DNA from: Epiperipatus broadwayi
Taxonomy: Eukaryota; Onychophora; Udeonychophora; Euonychophora; Peripatidae
Assembly (NCBI GenBank): GCA_028023455.1
Contig: JAQFVV010006293.1
Span: 3,485,844-3,549,843 of the forward strand
Length of the DNA: 64,000 nt
Direction: 5' to 3'
In this document: one piece after another, positions 32,634 through 45,600 of the stretch
Layout: each line of letters begins with the position of its first letter
Numbering within the stretch: the first letter of the stretch is position 1
Notes under the pieces: generated by a model
What the model was told of the DNA's origin: nothing
Seen by the model: the letters and a program-made list of their open reading frames with translations, nothing else
The model's database searches: none
Program-made: the position numbers and the translations under genes

Positions 32634-35482
32634 TGTAGCAGATGATCTGATGCTCAGATTCTGCTTCACAGCCCACATCCAATCTCCTACCACCTAACCG
32701 TATTTCAAACTCGTCCTTATGCACGTATACACATAACTAATAATATATTTCTTTACCCAATAGTATAAAACAATGTAAACGTATGTGTCTTAATTTAATA
32801 TTTAATCTAATAATAATATTCTCATGTGTATGCGGGCGTAAGTAATAAATATATATGTATATTTTAGCGTAGGAGATTGTGATTGAATTAATAGTATATT
32901 ATATATATAAGATATTATATATGATACTTATTATATTTTTCATACATAAGTTTGTAGCCAGAAATGATGCAATTTTGTTAGTAAGTCTCTTGAAAAACAA
33001 TAACTCGGAAGACCCTTTAGATTAAAATAGAAGATTACAAATTAGTAATAATAGAAGAAACCCATTAGTGGAAATTGTCCACGCTAGCTTGTTTTAAAAT
33101 CACAAGATATATTTTAAAACAATCATTCGAGAAACTGATAACAAACTTGCATTGTTTCAAACATCTTACCAGATAAGAGTATCCGGCCAAACGATTCCAA
33201 ATGAAATCTAAATGCTTAAACCGCCTCAGGTCCAGCAGTAGTTGCCTAGTTACAAATTCAAATTAAAAGTATAAATACTGCTGGATTTGAATCCACAAAG
33301 GAGGAGAGATCATTAAATAGCCATGCTGCTGAACGTAATCCACGCCCGATGTAATTTTCACGCAATGTGTTGTGAGTAGTAAATTTTGCCTTGTCCCTCC
33401 GTTCTAACATGCTGATCCCATGAATGAAGCTTCCGTACTCCGTGCTACTGAACTTTATATATGTCTTTCCAATGAAATGAAGTGCTATCTCAAATCATCC
33501 CGCTACCCTAGATCTAGTGACAATACCGATGGACTGATTCCTAGTGAAATGCTTTTCTCAATCATCAAGGTAAAGAACTCAGACCGCTTATAATTCCTAA
33601 AATCCTGCCTTCTATGTAATGTGTATATTTTAAACTATATCTTTTAAATGTCTTCAAATATATATATAACTCTATATAACTATCTATGCTAAGCCTCTTA
33701 TAAAATGTTTTTCTTTTATTTTATTTAAAAGCGGCCAATAATTTTTATTAATATTTTTATGTATTTATATTTTAAAGTTAATGCCAATAATATTCTAAAA
33801 TCGCCAGCATATAACTTATTTTGTTTTCCCCACCCATCATTTACTGGGTAAATAATTTATAATTGATAAAAACAAGTCTTATTCGGCTTGCCCAGATACT
33901 CGGGATTTTAGAGAAATAAATTAATTATATTGTTCATGTTTACTGTTGAAAAACAGATTTGACATCTGTTTTCCCCATTCTCCTTCCTAACTAATGCGCT
34001 ATCTTTTATCTTTCAACTATATTATATATGTAAATTTCATCTTAGCTATTACGACCACCCTTTTTATTTTGCAATCAATTAATGTATTTCCACAAGGGCA
34101 TAAATCAACCAAAATTGAGATTTAATGTGTAAAACGTAATGAATAATATTAAGTAATATAATGTAAAGGGGGGAGGGGGAGCCTTAACCTTTTATTCTAT
34201 GTTTATATGTATAATTATTATCCCTGTTTGCTTAAAGTGAAGCCATGTCATTACGCTGAATAGTTCATCATTCGTGGGCAATAAATACGTCCCAATAATC
34301 TTTAATTTCAGAAGTATATTTATGTTTTATTATTAAGCGTTTCGTGCATAAAGGCCATTTCGTTTTTTATATATATATGTTCGTGCTTCTTTCTCACATG
34401 GAGGTTATCGCACAGTCGAGCCCCATCGTCGTTCTCACTGTCCTTAAACCAGGATGTAAAAATCACCTGGGGGGCATCCACGGTCTTACGAGCATGCTTT
34501 ATACGGGGATCGCTCCGGAAAAACCAGCCTGATAGTGACCTAGCCGGCCGCCCTTCGTCTCAATACCGACCTTGCTTATGTTGCAGAGGAAATCGGTCAA
34601 CTTCGTTCTCAGAATTCGTGAAGCACACTCCAGGATCCATAAATGGACCGACCCAATCAGCCACCATGCACGCACTGCTTTTCCCTTATCTTATCATTCG
34701 CCCAGAAGTATTCATAAGCCGTAATGAAATGATTTATTTAAACAAACATATGTCCCTTATTTTAATATAAGTATTAACACGATAAATTTAGTATCGTTTG
34801 TGTAAGTTGTTCATTACCCATCCCGCGCATTAATTATCTAAAATTCCCAGTTAACCATCATATTAAATGTAATCAAATATTATCTGTGTTAAAATTATTG
34901 TTTGAAGTAATCAAATGCTCCTTTCGTTTCTGAGGGTGTGATAGCGTTCTAATAATCTATTCTAATAGCGCTAATCTACCCAAACACATACATATATTAT
35001 TGGCATAGCCACAATTATCATGTTATTGTATAAAATGATTCAAATAAATATCTATAATAATCCTGAGGCTCACGTCGGCTAAATGACCCGACATAATTAT
35101 TATTAATAAATCGTAAATATATATACATCAAACTCGAATCAGTGCTTTCTTTAGTTAAGGAAAATATTAAGTTATGTCTTAAGCTTAAATATGACTAGAT
35201 GATCTTCGCTCTACACATAATTAACATGCTCGTTATTAAGTTATTCTATCATGAGTTAGCCATGAGTCTTTTGTGTCTCCGATGATCGATCCGGCGGATG
35301 AGAAGTGGATTAATCGATATCATCGGGATTGTTGCTCATAATGTTATAGATCTGGGGAATAGGCAAATAAAGCAGAATTCATGAGTGCTCCTGACCTGTG
35401 TATCTTGCGCATGATTGGATTCGAGGTACTTTTGCCTAGATGCTAGATCTTGTTACATGAACATACAAATCTGACCGGCACA
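32634..35482 (+). repeat. 5' LTR of the gag-only element
   Basis: 2849 bp, starting TGTAGCAGATGATCTGATGC and ending GACCGGCACA. It contains no open frame of note: a 62-codon frame at 34344-34532 is disrupted in the other LTR and is not a gene. GC-richer islands lie at 33190-33450, 34380-34660 and 35220-35440. No convincing TATA/initiator pair was located. This LTR is unusually long. Confidence 0.75.
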
Positions 35483-35939
35483 GATTTTTTTTCCTTTTCT
35501 CCGTGTTTGTCGCGTCAACATAGGGCTTCGAATACAAACACCCATATACCTGAGATAGTAGTAGATAGTGATAGATATAACATATGTTTAAAAAAAAAAT
35601 AAATTTTTTTTTTGAAAATTTTTTTTCGGACACCCAGCTTAAAATTTTTTTTTTGAATATTGGTACACACTCCCTGTGAGTCATTGTTAATATAAATATA
35701 TAAAAATATGTTTCAAGTATGTCATGTATTCAATATTTTTTTCCACATAAAAGTTTTAAAAATTTTTTTGTTTTCATGAACCTATAAAATAAAATAGTGG
35801 CAGTTTGTTCTGTTTTTTTCCACGTATATGATTTGAATAATGATGATGTTGTATAATGTTTACTCCTTGTCCGTAAATATTTATTACATGTATAATTCTC
35901 GTGAGTTTTTTTTAAAAAAAAAAAAAAGAAGTAAAAAGA

Positions 35940-37090
35940 AGTAACAGCTTTTAAGGGGCTCTTACTTTCAAATTAATTAAAAATAAAGATGTGCTTCTCC
36001 TAAATAATGTTCCTAGTTTTCATATACATGTAAGTCTCCAATGATAAAAGAGTGATAGCTTTTAAGGGGCTCTCATTCTTATAAAATAAAATGTGTTGTT
36101 TTTTTTTTAAAAAAAAAAGTGAATAAGATGTTGCATAATATTTTTGTTTTGGTCATGGACGTGAAATTACATGCAGGATGCCCGTAAATAAAATAATGTT
36201 AGTTTTAAAAGAACCTCCACAGATAATAAAATAAAAAGTATGTTTTAAATAGTGTCTTTATATAATGTTTTCCATGAATGATTTGTACAACATAAAAGTG
36301 TTTTCGAGTTTACCGTAAGATAAAATAGTGTTAGTTTTTAAGGGGCCTTCACATTTATAATAAAAATAAAGTGGCGTTTATATATATAAACGTTTCCATA
36401 AATGATTTTAATAACAAAGTATTTCGAATTTACAATGTAATAAAATAGTGATAGCTTTTAAGGGGTTTTTCACATTTAAAGTAAAAAGATGATAAAGAAG
36501 TGTGTACGATATAGAATAATAGTATTGAGATATATAATAATTTTTTTTCGCTTTAATAAATGTTATAAATAAATATAATATGCCCAAGTTTTGAAGTGTG
36601 CGCTAAATAATAATAATAAATAATAATTTTTTATAAATGCTTTAAATAACGATGTTCTATATAATTTCTTTTTATGTTTCAAATAATAATAGTTCCATTT
36701 TAATATGTTATAAATAAATATAATATGCCCAAATTTTGAAGCATGCGCTAAATAATAATATATAATAATCTTTCATTAATGCTTTAAATAACTATGTTCT
36801 ATATAATTTCTTTTTATGTTTCAAATAATAATAGTTCCAAGTCTGAGAGGATTAAATTAGTGACAGCCTTTAAGGGGCTTTCGCATTTAAAGATAAAAAG
36901 ATAGTAAAGTAGTGTGTGTGCTAAATAATATATAATAATTTTTTCTGAATGTTTTAAATAATGATGTTAAATATAAAATTTTTTTTCCTTGTTAATACAT
37001 CTGTTAAATAAGTATTTTAAATTTATAATATGTTCAAGTCTGAGAGTTAAATAAGTGACAGCTTTTAAATGGTTTCACTGTTAAAAATAA
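35940..37090 (+). repeat. Array of degenerate repeats in the 5' leader of the gag-only element
   Basis: The motif GTGATAGCTTTTAAGGGGCT, or a close variant, recurs at about 35941, 36051, 36331, 36450, 36863 and 37050, with a weaker match near 36200. Each is usually followed by a CA-rich word and AATAAAA. Spacing varies from 110 to 410 bp. Between them, 36555-36695 and 36697-36838 are a tandem pair of about 142 bp (ATATAATATGCCCAA, TTCTTTTTATGTTTCAAATA). The block is non-coding and lies between LTR and gag, where packaging or translation signals would be expected. Confidence 0.65.
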
Positions 37091-37346
37091 TAAAACAAAG
37101 ATTCTAATAATCTCAAAGGTGCAAAAGAAGAATTTTTTTTCGAAATGTTTTAATAATACTAATGCGTAGCTAACGGTTGTAAGTCAATGAAAAATAAAAT
37201 ATTTTGTGTGACACTTTCATCCTCTTATATAAATATGTGCTAAGGCCATAATAATTTTTTTGTTAAACTAAGTGTATAACTATTTAAGTATACAACCCAT
37301 TAATAGCGGATCATCTGGTCAGAACATATAGCCCTATCCCTTTGGC

Positions 37347-37356
37347 TGGCGCCCGG
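37347..37356 (+). promoter_or_regulatory. Primer-binding-site-like motif (tRNA-Lys type)
   Basis: TGGCGCCCGG matches the start of the classical primer-binding site complementary to the 3' end of lysine tRNAs (TGGCGCCCG). Such a GC-rich word is very unlikely by chance in this AT-rich DNA. In LTR elements it lies within a few bases of the 5' LTR, but here it is 1864 bp beyond the LTR edge at 35482, so either the LTR boundary or the leader has been rearranged. Confidence 0.45.
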
Positions 37357-37866
37357 TATTAATACCAAAGTAAATTTGCCAATAGGTGATCGAGTTACTT
37401 AAAATAAAAAGAGTTTGAAAGCAATGGTTCATAAAAGTTGTATAGAGTTTTTTTTCCAGTTCAAAAGAAATGTATTAAGTATATCAATGCAATCGTTAAT
37501 TAATCATATTGTCAAGATGTTTCAGGTGCTGAAGAACAACTCCCAAAAATAGACCACGAAAGAAGACATAAAGAAGGCCAGGTAGAAATTATAATAAATT
37601 TTTTTTTATTATATATTTTGCATTAAAGAGCAGCTAGAAAACTAGATCTAGAAACAATTAATATTAAATGATATTAAATAACAAGTAGGATAGCAATAAT
37701 CAGTTTAAGAAATAAAACTTGAGAGCACGGGAGGGGGAGAGCAGAGTAAGGGAAAAGTGTAGAATGGGGGGGAGGAGGTGTTCACCCATATTAAAATAAA
37801 ATAAATAACTATAAAACTTATCTGGGTAATTAAAAATATATATATAATTTACCTTAAATCTAAGAA

Positions 37867-39214
37867 ATGGAGGACAGCAGTAATGAGATGGAGCAAGGAA
37901 AGACGTTACGGTTGGGAAAAATTGTTTTGGGAAATGTCAACCAACCCAAGGAATTTGACGATCCACCTGTAACCATGGAGACCATGATACAGATGTTACA
38001 TTGGATGGAAACAAGATTCGAGAATTTAAAGGCAGAAATTGAGGACCAGAGCAGAAAGAGATTTGAAAGTTTGGAGGCAAAAATCGAAGACCAGAGCAGA
38101 AAGAGATTTGAGAAGTTGGAGGCAAAAATCGAAGATGAGAGCAGGAGAACGAAGGAGTGGATGGCCACCACATGGGATAGCATGAACGGCATCATAGAAA
38201 TGAAGGCAGAGGAGATGCAAACAGCTTGACGACAGGAATACGAGGATATCAACAACAAAGTTGAAGAGTCTATGGAGGACCACAAGTGCGAGACTCTAGA
38301 TGCCATCCAAGAAATCAAAGAAGAACTGACAGCCAAACAGGACAAGCAAGAAGCTGCCTTCCATATATGTATCAACCAAATTAAGGCAGAAATGAATGGT
38401 ATAAAGGAGGAGATAGCAAAAACCAATTACGGTGTGAGATTGGAGGAAGAAAGACTAGAACCAGAGAAAATGATAAACAGCAGACCCCTGCTTCCACTAG
38501 AAACCTGTATGCCAAAAGAACCAATATTGTACCCACCGATATTGATAACCAAGTTCATCCAAGTCAAGACGTTTAAAGGGGATGTCGGGGAAAACCCGAG
38601 TGGGCACGTCGACAGCCTGCATGAATTGTTCAAATTTCAACGAGTGCCAGCAGTGGACCAGGTGGCCCTTGCTGTCCATTATCTACAAGGATACGCCAAG
38701 TCATGGTGGGACTGCTATGAAGATAAGCCACCAGACTTTGAGACTTATTCGTTCGCCTTATTTAGAACCTTTTGGAGCGAGGAGTGCCAAGATGGAATAT
38801 ACCACGCAATCTTAAAATAGGCTTATGGTTCCGTTAACCAGAAGACCACACGCAGTTTTTCATCAGACAGGTGGCACGTCTCTGGTCGTTAACAGCGTTC
38901 CCATTCACGGAAACCCAAATCATTAGGGCCATACAACAGAATATGCCACCGTATGTACAGCAGATATGAGGGTGGGATGTCGGGTGGCGAAGATAGAGGA
39001 GATGTCCCAGTTCCTCACATCCATCGAACACTCGCCCATACAAGCGGAACCACCCAAATATTACCCTAGACCCGTGGAGCACATCCAGATACCAACATAA
39101 CTCATGGCGAGTTGAACCAAACAAACATAAAAAAATACGAACCGCCAGATAGAGAGAGAAACTAAAGGAGAAGCCGGACAGATAGAACCTGACGACCTGG
39201 ATATGGAATGGTAA
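37867..39214 (+). pseudogene. gag of the LTR element, decayed
   Basis: The ATG at 37867 opens a frame with a coiled-coil section of three heptad-type repeats (RKRFExLEAKIEDxS, about residues 55-100). One in-frame TGA at 38227 interrupts it. The same frame then runs on to 38820 and includes a capsid-like segment, FKGDVGENPSGHVDSLHELF and LQGYAKSWWDCYED, typical of retrotransposon gag. After the TAG at 38818, similarity continues in other frames: FFIRQVARLWSL at 38856, VAKIEEMSQFLTS at 38984, and an acidic tail EPDDLDMEW ending at 39214. Several indels therefore separate it from a working gene. No CCHC zinc knuckle and no protease follow. The full-length product would be near 450 residues. A 188-codon minus-strand frame over 37860-38426 is only its shadow. 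Confidence 0.7.
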
Positions 39215-39828
39215 ATGATCTTAGGATTCTAATAATTTCTATATGCTTTAGTAGTTTTTTTAATTATTGATATGTTACTCTATTAACCAAGCAGTAAATA
39301 AGTTATATATTATACCATAGTTTTGATATGTTATTCTATTAACCAAGCAGTTTTTTTTATGTAAGTGAATTATTTGTATATGTATAGCATAGTTCTTATA
39401 TCATTATCATATTATACCCAATTAACTAAGCAAGTTTTTTTTAAGGCAGTAAAATTTTAATATAACAGAGAGGGTATTTCGTCAAAAGTCATAAAATTTT
39501 TAATAAAACCCATAAAAGTTTCTAATATAGTAGAGAGGGCATTGTAGCTTAGATAAAATTCATAAAATTTCTAGTAACATGACAGAGTTCGAATATTTCA
39601 GCATAAATAAAATCATAAAATTTCCAATATAGCAGAGAGGTATTATACCTTAAACAAAAATCATAAAATTTCAATATAACAGAGAGTTAGTATACCGCAA
39701 GTGCAAGGCATAAAATTCTTTAGATACATCGCCGATCCAAAGTTGTTCTTTAGTTACCTGTACATCAAGTAAAAGCTTTTTTTTTCTTTTTTAACGATTT
39801 TTCATTTTTTTCGGTAAGTTCAGGAAAA
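39215..39828 (+). repeat. 3' non-coding interior of the gag-only element, short degenerate repeats
   Basis: CTATTAACCAAGCAGT and variants recur at about 39282, 39338 and 39420. From 39460 to 39715 a unit of about 60 bp (CATAAAATTTCTAATATAGCAGAGAGG) recurs roughly five times. There is no coding between gag and the LTR: pol is absent, not just decayed beyond sight in the available length. Confidence 0.6.
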
Positions 39829-42673
39829 TGAAGCAGATGATCTGATGCTCAGATCCTGCTTCACAGTCCACATCCAATCTCCTACCACCAAACCGTATTC
39901 AAACTCGTCCTTACGCACGTATACACATAACTAATAATATATTTCTTTACCCAATAGTATAAAATAATGTAAACGTATGTGTCTTAATTTAATATTTAAT
40001 CTAATAATAATATTCTCATGTGTATGCGGGCGTAAGTAATAAATATATATGTATATTTTAGCGTAGGAGATTGTGATTGAATTAATAGTATATTATATAT
40101 ATAAGATATTATATATGATACTTATTATATTTTTCATATATAAGTTTGTAGCCAGAAATGATGCAATCTTGTTAGTAAGTCTCTCGAAAAACAATAACCC
40201 GGAAGACCCTTTAGATTAAAATAGAAGATTACAAATTAGTAATAATAGAAGAAACCCATTAGTGGAAATTGTCCACGCTAGCTTGTTTTAAAATCACAAG
40301 ATATATTTTAAAACAATCGTTCGAGAAAGTGATAACAAATTTGCATTGTTTCAAACATCTTACCAGATAAGAGTATCCGGCCAAACGATTCCAAATGAAA
40401 TCTAAGTGCTTAAACCGCCTCAGGTCCAGCAGTAGTTGCCTAGTTACAAATTTAAATTAAAAGTATAAATACTGCTGGATTTGAATCCACAAAGGAGTTG
40501 AGATCATTAAATAGCCATGCTGCTGAACGTAATCCACGCCCAATGTAATTTTCACGCAATGTGTTGTGAGTAGTAAATTTCGCCTTGTCCCTCCGTTCTA
40601 ACATGCTGTTTCCATGAACGAAGCTTTCGTACTCCGTGCTACTGAACTTTATATATGTCTTTCCAATGAAATGAAGTGCTATCTCAAATCATCCCGCTAC
40701 CCTAGATCTAGTGACAATACCGATGGACCGATTCCTAGTGAAATGCTTTTCTCAATCATCAAGGTAAAGAACTCGGACCGCTTATAATTTCTAAAATCCT
40801 GCCTTCTATGTAATGTGTATATTTTAAACTATATCTTTTAAATGTCTTCAAATATATATATAACTCTATATAACTATCTATGCTAAGCCTCTTATAAAAT
40901 GTTTTTCTTTTATTTTATTTAAAAGCGGCCAATAATTTTTATTAATATTTTTATGTATTTATATTTTAAAGTTAATGCCAATAATATTCTAAAATCGCCA
41001 GCATATAACTTATTTTGTTTTCCCCACCCATCATTTACTGGGTAAATAATTTATAATTGATAAAAACAAGTCTTATTCGGCTTGCCCAGATACTCGGGAT
41101 TTTAGAGAAATAAATTAATTATATTGTTCATGTTTACTGTTGAAAAACAGATTTGACATCTGTTTTCCCAATTCTCCTTCCTAACTAATGCGCTATCTTT
41201 TATCTTTCAACTATATTATATATGTAAATTTCATCTTAGCTATTACGACCACCCTTTTTATTTTGCAATCAATTAATGTATTTCCACAAGGGCATAAATC
41301 AACCAAAATTGAGATTTAATGTGTAAAACGTAATGAATAATATTAAGTAATATAATGTAAAGGGGAGAGGGGGGGCCTTAACCTTTTATTCTATGTTTAT
41401 ATGTATAATTATTATCCCTGTTTGCTTAAAGTGAAGCCATGTCATTACGCTGAATAGTTCATCATTCGTGGGCAATAAATACGTCCCAATAATCTTTAAT
41501 TTCAGAAGTATATTTATGTTTTATTATTAAGCATTTCGTGCATAAAGGCCATTTCGTTTTTTATATATATGTTCGTGCTTCTTTCTCACATGGAGGTCAT
41601 CGCATAGTCGAGCCCCATCCTCGTTCTCACTGTCCTTAAATCAGTCTGTAAAAATCACCTGGGGGACATCCACGGTCTTACGAGCATGCTTTATACGGGG
41701 ATCGCTCTGGAAAAACCAGCCCGATAATGACCTAGCCAGCCGCTCTTCGTGTCAATACCGACCCTGCCTATGTTGCAGAGGAAATCGGTCAACTTCGTTC
41801 TCAGAATTCGTGAAGCACACCAGGATCTATAAATGAACCGACCCAATCAGCCACCATGCATGCACCGCTTTTCCCTTATCTTATCATTCGCCCAGAAGTA
41901 TTCATAAGCCGTAATGAAATGATTTATTTAAACAAACATATGTCCCTTATTTTAATATAAGTATTAACACGATAAATTTAGTATCGTTTGTGTAAGTTGT
42001 TCATTACCCATCCCGCGCAATAATTATCTAAAATTCCCAGTTAACCGTCATATTAAATGTAATCATATATTATCTGTGTTAAAATTATTGTTTGAAGTAA
42101 TCAAATGCTCCTTTCGTTTCTGGGGGTGTGATAGCGTTCTAATAATCTATTCTAATAGCGCTAATCTACTCAAACACATACATATATTATTGGCATAACC
42201 GCAATTATTATGTTATTGTATAAAATGATTCAAGTAAATATCTATAATAATCCTGAGGCTCACGTCGGCTAAATGACCTGACATAATTATTATTAATAAA
42301 TCGTAAATATATATACATCAAACTCGAATCAGTGCTTTCTTTAGTTAAGATAAATATTAAGTTATGTCTTAAGCTTAAATATGACTAGATGATCTCCGCT
42401 CTACACATAATTAACATGCTTGTTATTAAGTTATTCTATCATGAGTTAGCCTTGAGTCTTTTGTGTCTCCGATGATCGATGCCGGCGGATGAGAAGTGGA
42501 TTAATCGATGTCATCGGGATTGTTGCTCATAATGTTATAGTTCTGGGGAATAGGCAAATAGGGCAGAATTCATGAGTGCTCCTGACCTGTGTATCTTGCG
42601 CACGATTGGATTCGAGGTACTTTTGCCTAGATGCTAGATCTTGTTACGTGAACATACAAATCCGACCGGCACA
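39829..42673 (+). repeat. 3' LTR of the gag-only element
   Basis: 2845 bp, collinear with 32634-35482 over its full length with scattered substitutions and small indels (for example CCTATCTTATC preserved, GGGGGAGGGGGAG versus GGGGAGAGGGGGG). It starts TGAAGCAGATGA and ends CCGGCACA, followed by ATATG. It is preceded by AGGAAAA, a short purine stretch at the place of a polypurine tract. Confidence 0.75.
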
Positions 42674-45600
42674 ATATGTATTATGTCCAGTTATACGTAG
42701 ATGTTAACACACTCTAATATACTTAATACTTTTAAATATACGTAAGTATACGTAAATACACGTGTACTTGGTTAAGTGTAAATTCAGAATAAATAACTAC
42801 TATTAATCATAGTAAGTGAAATGGGATGCGTGTCAATAAATACCATTTTAATGATATTATGGAACTATGCACTTAAAATATAGGCACGGTGGTAGAACTC
42901 AAATCTATGTAAAAAGAAAAAAAAAAACTACTTAGCTTAAAATTGCTCTTGCTTATAATTCAACCATACAGTATGTATCTCATCCAGTTTTCTGAGTCAT
43001 CAGTTGTTCATTCTAAGTGTTTACCATTGGCTTTTAATCCTGTAATGATCATGGGTTTTTTGGTGGAGTACACCAAGTGTTGATGGTTGATGATCTCTAG
43101 AGAAAAAATTTAAAATGAATGGTTAACCTGCTTCTTTGATTTTTTCTTTGTACAATATGTTATAAGGTCTCATTTACTGATTTAAGGCAGTTTTAGATTT
43201 GATATTCCAATTGAAAACATATAACTGTAAAACTTAAAAAAAAATTCTTCTTTTCGGTATGATTAGAAAAAAAAACCTTATTTATCTATGCAAATGTACT
43301 GAAAAATAGACTGGGGGGAAAAAAAGAACAAGTTTTTACTAGACAATTTTATATCTTTTTCCGCAAAATTGTTAACTCTTGCAGTGAAAAAAAGCTTGTA
43401 CTGAAGTTTCATTTTTTTAAAATTCATAATTTTATATTTATGTGAAATTATTTTGAATTAAAAAAAGTGCCCGTGAAAATTTGTTATTTATTAACTGTAA
43501 GAATAACCAAATTATAAAAATGCATATTTCAGAATTGTAATCATGCAGTTAATTTGAAAAAATAAAAACTTTAACGTATTAAAAAAGAAAAAAATATATA
43601 TCTAATGCATTTTGTATTTACATATTGTAATCAATATTTAACACTTTTTTTTTTAACAATGTTTAGTCTGCAGATCTAAACACTTTTTTTTTTTAACAAT
43701 ATGTAGTATGCAGATCTAAATAAACACCATTTTATATACAAATATTCTACACTGGTGTTTTTTTTTGCCATGAGATGACACATTTTATTAAGTGTTATGG
43801 CCATTTTTTTAAGATGATTTAGAAGTTTTTTGATTAGTGCATCATTTGTGAAGACAGAGATATGAATTATTTAAATAAATGTTAAAGGTAAGTATTTATT
43901 TCAATTTGTATTGCATTTTTATTATACAAAATTATCATTAACTGTATGAAGTTATACTCACATTTTTTTTTTAAACAGCAAATGTATTTACTAATAATAG
44001 TTTCAATTTGATAGAAATTAATATTCATAAAGAGTTTAATCCAAAATGACTGAATACTTAGCTAATATATTACACTACAGAAAACATAAAATTAAATATT
44101 AATAGTATATGACCAAAATTTATTTTTAGGTTTTTATGCTGAATGAAATTTTTAATTTTTTTTTCCATTTTTATATTTTATATAATATCCACTATTTCTA
44201 AAACAATTTACAAGATGTTTTAAAATCGAACAAGTAGATCAAGTGTTTAAATTTAGGTATTAGTAATTTTTGATCATATGAAGTTCATTATTACTTATGT
44301 AATCCTTGGAATCATTTTTTTCCCTTCAAAATAACAATTACGATAACTAAATTACTATACAATGATTGTGATTTTTGCTGCAAGCCAAGTTATGTTCATA
44401 AGATTTTTCATCCATAAATCTGAGTAAATACAGTATACAGTTTTTAAACTAATGTACACATTTTCAAATTTAATATTGTATTAATATATTTAGAAGTTGT
44501 ATGTCATGAAAATATGATTTTGATTATTTAATATACTGAATGAAATACACTTCTTTTTTTTTAGTTTTGTAATCATTAATGGTGAAAATCTTTACTTTGG
44601 ATATGTAATTAATAAAGTACTGATTGTCATGCAAGGATGCTGAATGAAAATAAAATAAAATATTGTACTGTACATTCATTAATCATATTTTAAGTTTATA
44701 ATCAAAATATTGTATGCAGCATTGTAATATTGTGTATTATGAATAACTCTACTGTACAGTTTCAGCATGAAAGTCGCTATTTTGCTTTTGGATGATATAG
44801 CTTTAATAACTATCCTACGATGTCATCAAGATGGTTATAGTTAAATTGTAAATGAAAATAGTCGGTACAAATTAATGATGATTTCTATTGTAAATCTTTG
44901 CATCAAGGTCAAGGGCTAATCTGGGCATAGATGTACTTTGCACTGAACATAATCACAAGAAATGCAAAATTAAAGAGAATTATTTGTTAATAAATGTAGA
45001 CTCTGCAAAGAACACCAAATATACAGTATTAGTAATGCTTTTAATTTATTATAATTTAAAAAGAGAATTAGTAATAATTTATATTATTTTCAAATTTATA
45101 GCTTAATTATATGTCTATTGAAACATATTAGAGAGACAATTAAAGTTTATTTTGTTTCTATTTAAATTAAATTTTATTTGAATGCTGAGATTTTAAAACA
45201 GTTGTAAGAATAGTTAGTAGTAGATTCCAAATGACAATGTACCTATTTGTAAAAATTTTCAGTAAATTGTACAGTTTGAATAAAAATATTTTATTACTGA
45301 TAGATCTGTGATCAACTGTCAAAATATTTATTTCTATTATTAAGGTGTCTTATAGATATTAACTAAAAAGACAAAAAAAAAAAAAACAACAAAAAGAGAA
45401 GCTAAACAGAATTAGAAGTAAATTCTAAAAAGAAGGAAAACCTATAAAAGTAAAAGGACACAAATCTTACAATTAGAGAAGGAAAGGTGAACATCCATAT
45501 AGATTTCAGTATAGAACACAAAATAAAAATAAATCAATAAATAATAAAAAATATTCCAGTTTATGCCAAATCTTGCTATTTGTGATTTCATAAGTTTTTT

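Larger units (their letters stand above)
32634..42673 (+). mobile_element. 10-kb LTR element with gag only (TR-GAG-like, non-autonomous)
   Basis: Two direct repeats of about 2.85 kb bound a 4.35-kb interior. Both repeats start TG and end CCGGCACA, the TG...CA ends of LTRs. ATAT precedes the first and follows the second, compatible with a 4-bp target duplication, although the flanks are low complexity. The interior holds a single decayed gag gene (37867-39214). I found no protease, RT, RNase H or integrase motif in the 614 bp between gag and the second LTR. The orientation is set by gag. By eye the LTRs differ at roughly 15 positions in their first 600 bp. Gag-bearing elements without pol are described in plants as TR-GAGs; they must borrow RT and integrase from an autonomous partner. 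Confidence 0.7.

Noticed and set aside
34344-34532. 62-codon frame inside the 5' LTR
   Set aside because: The corresponding stretch in the 3' LTR has substitutions and a 2-bp indel that break it, so it is not conserved as coding.
37860-38426. 188-codon minus-strand open frame
   Set aside because: It lies exactly opposite the gag frame, is serine/leucine rich as expected for the complement of lysine/glutamate coiled-coil codons, and has no independent features.
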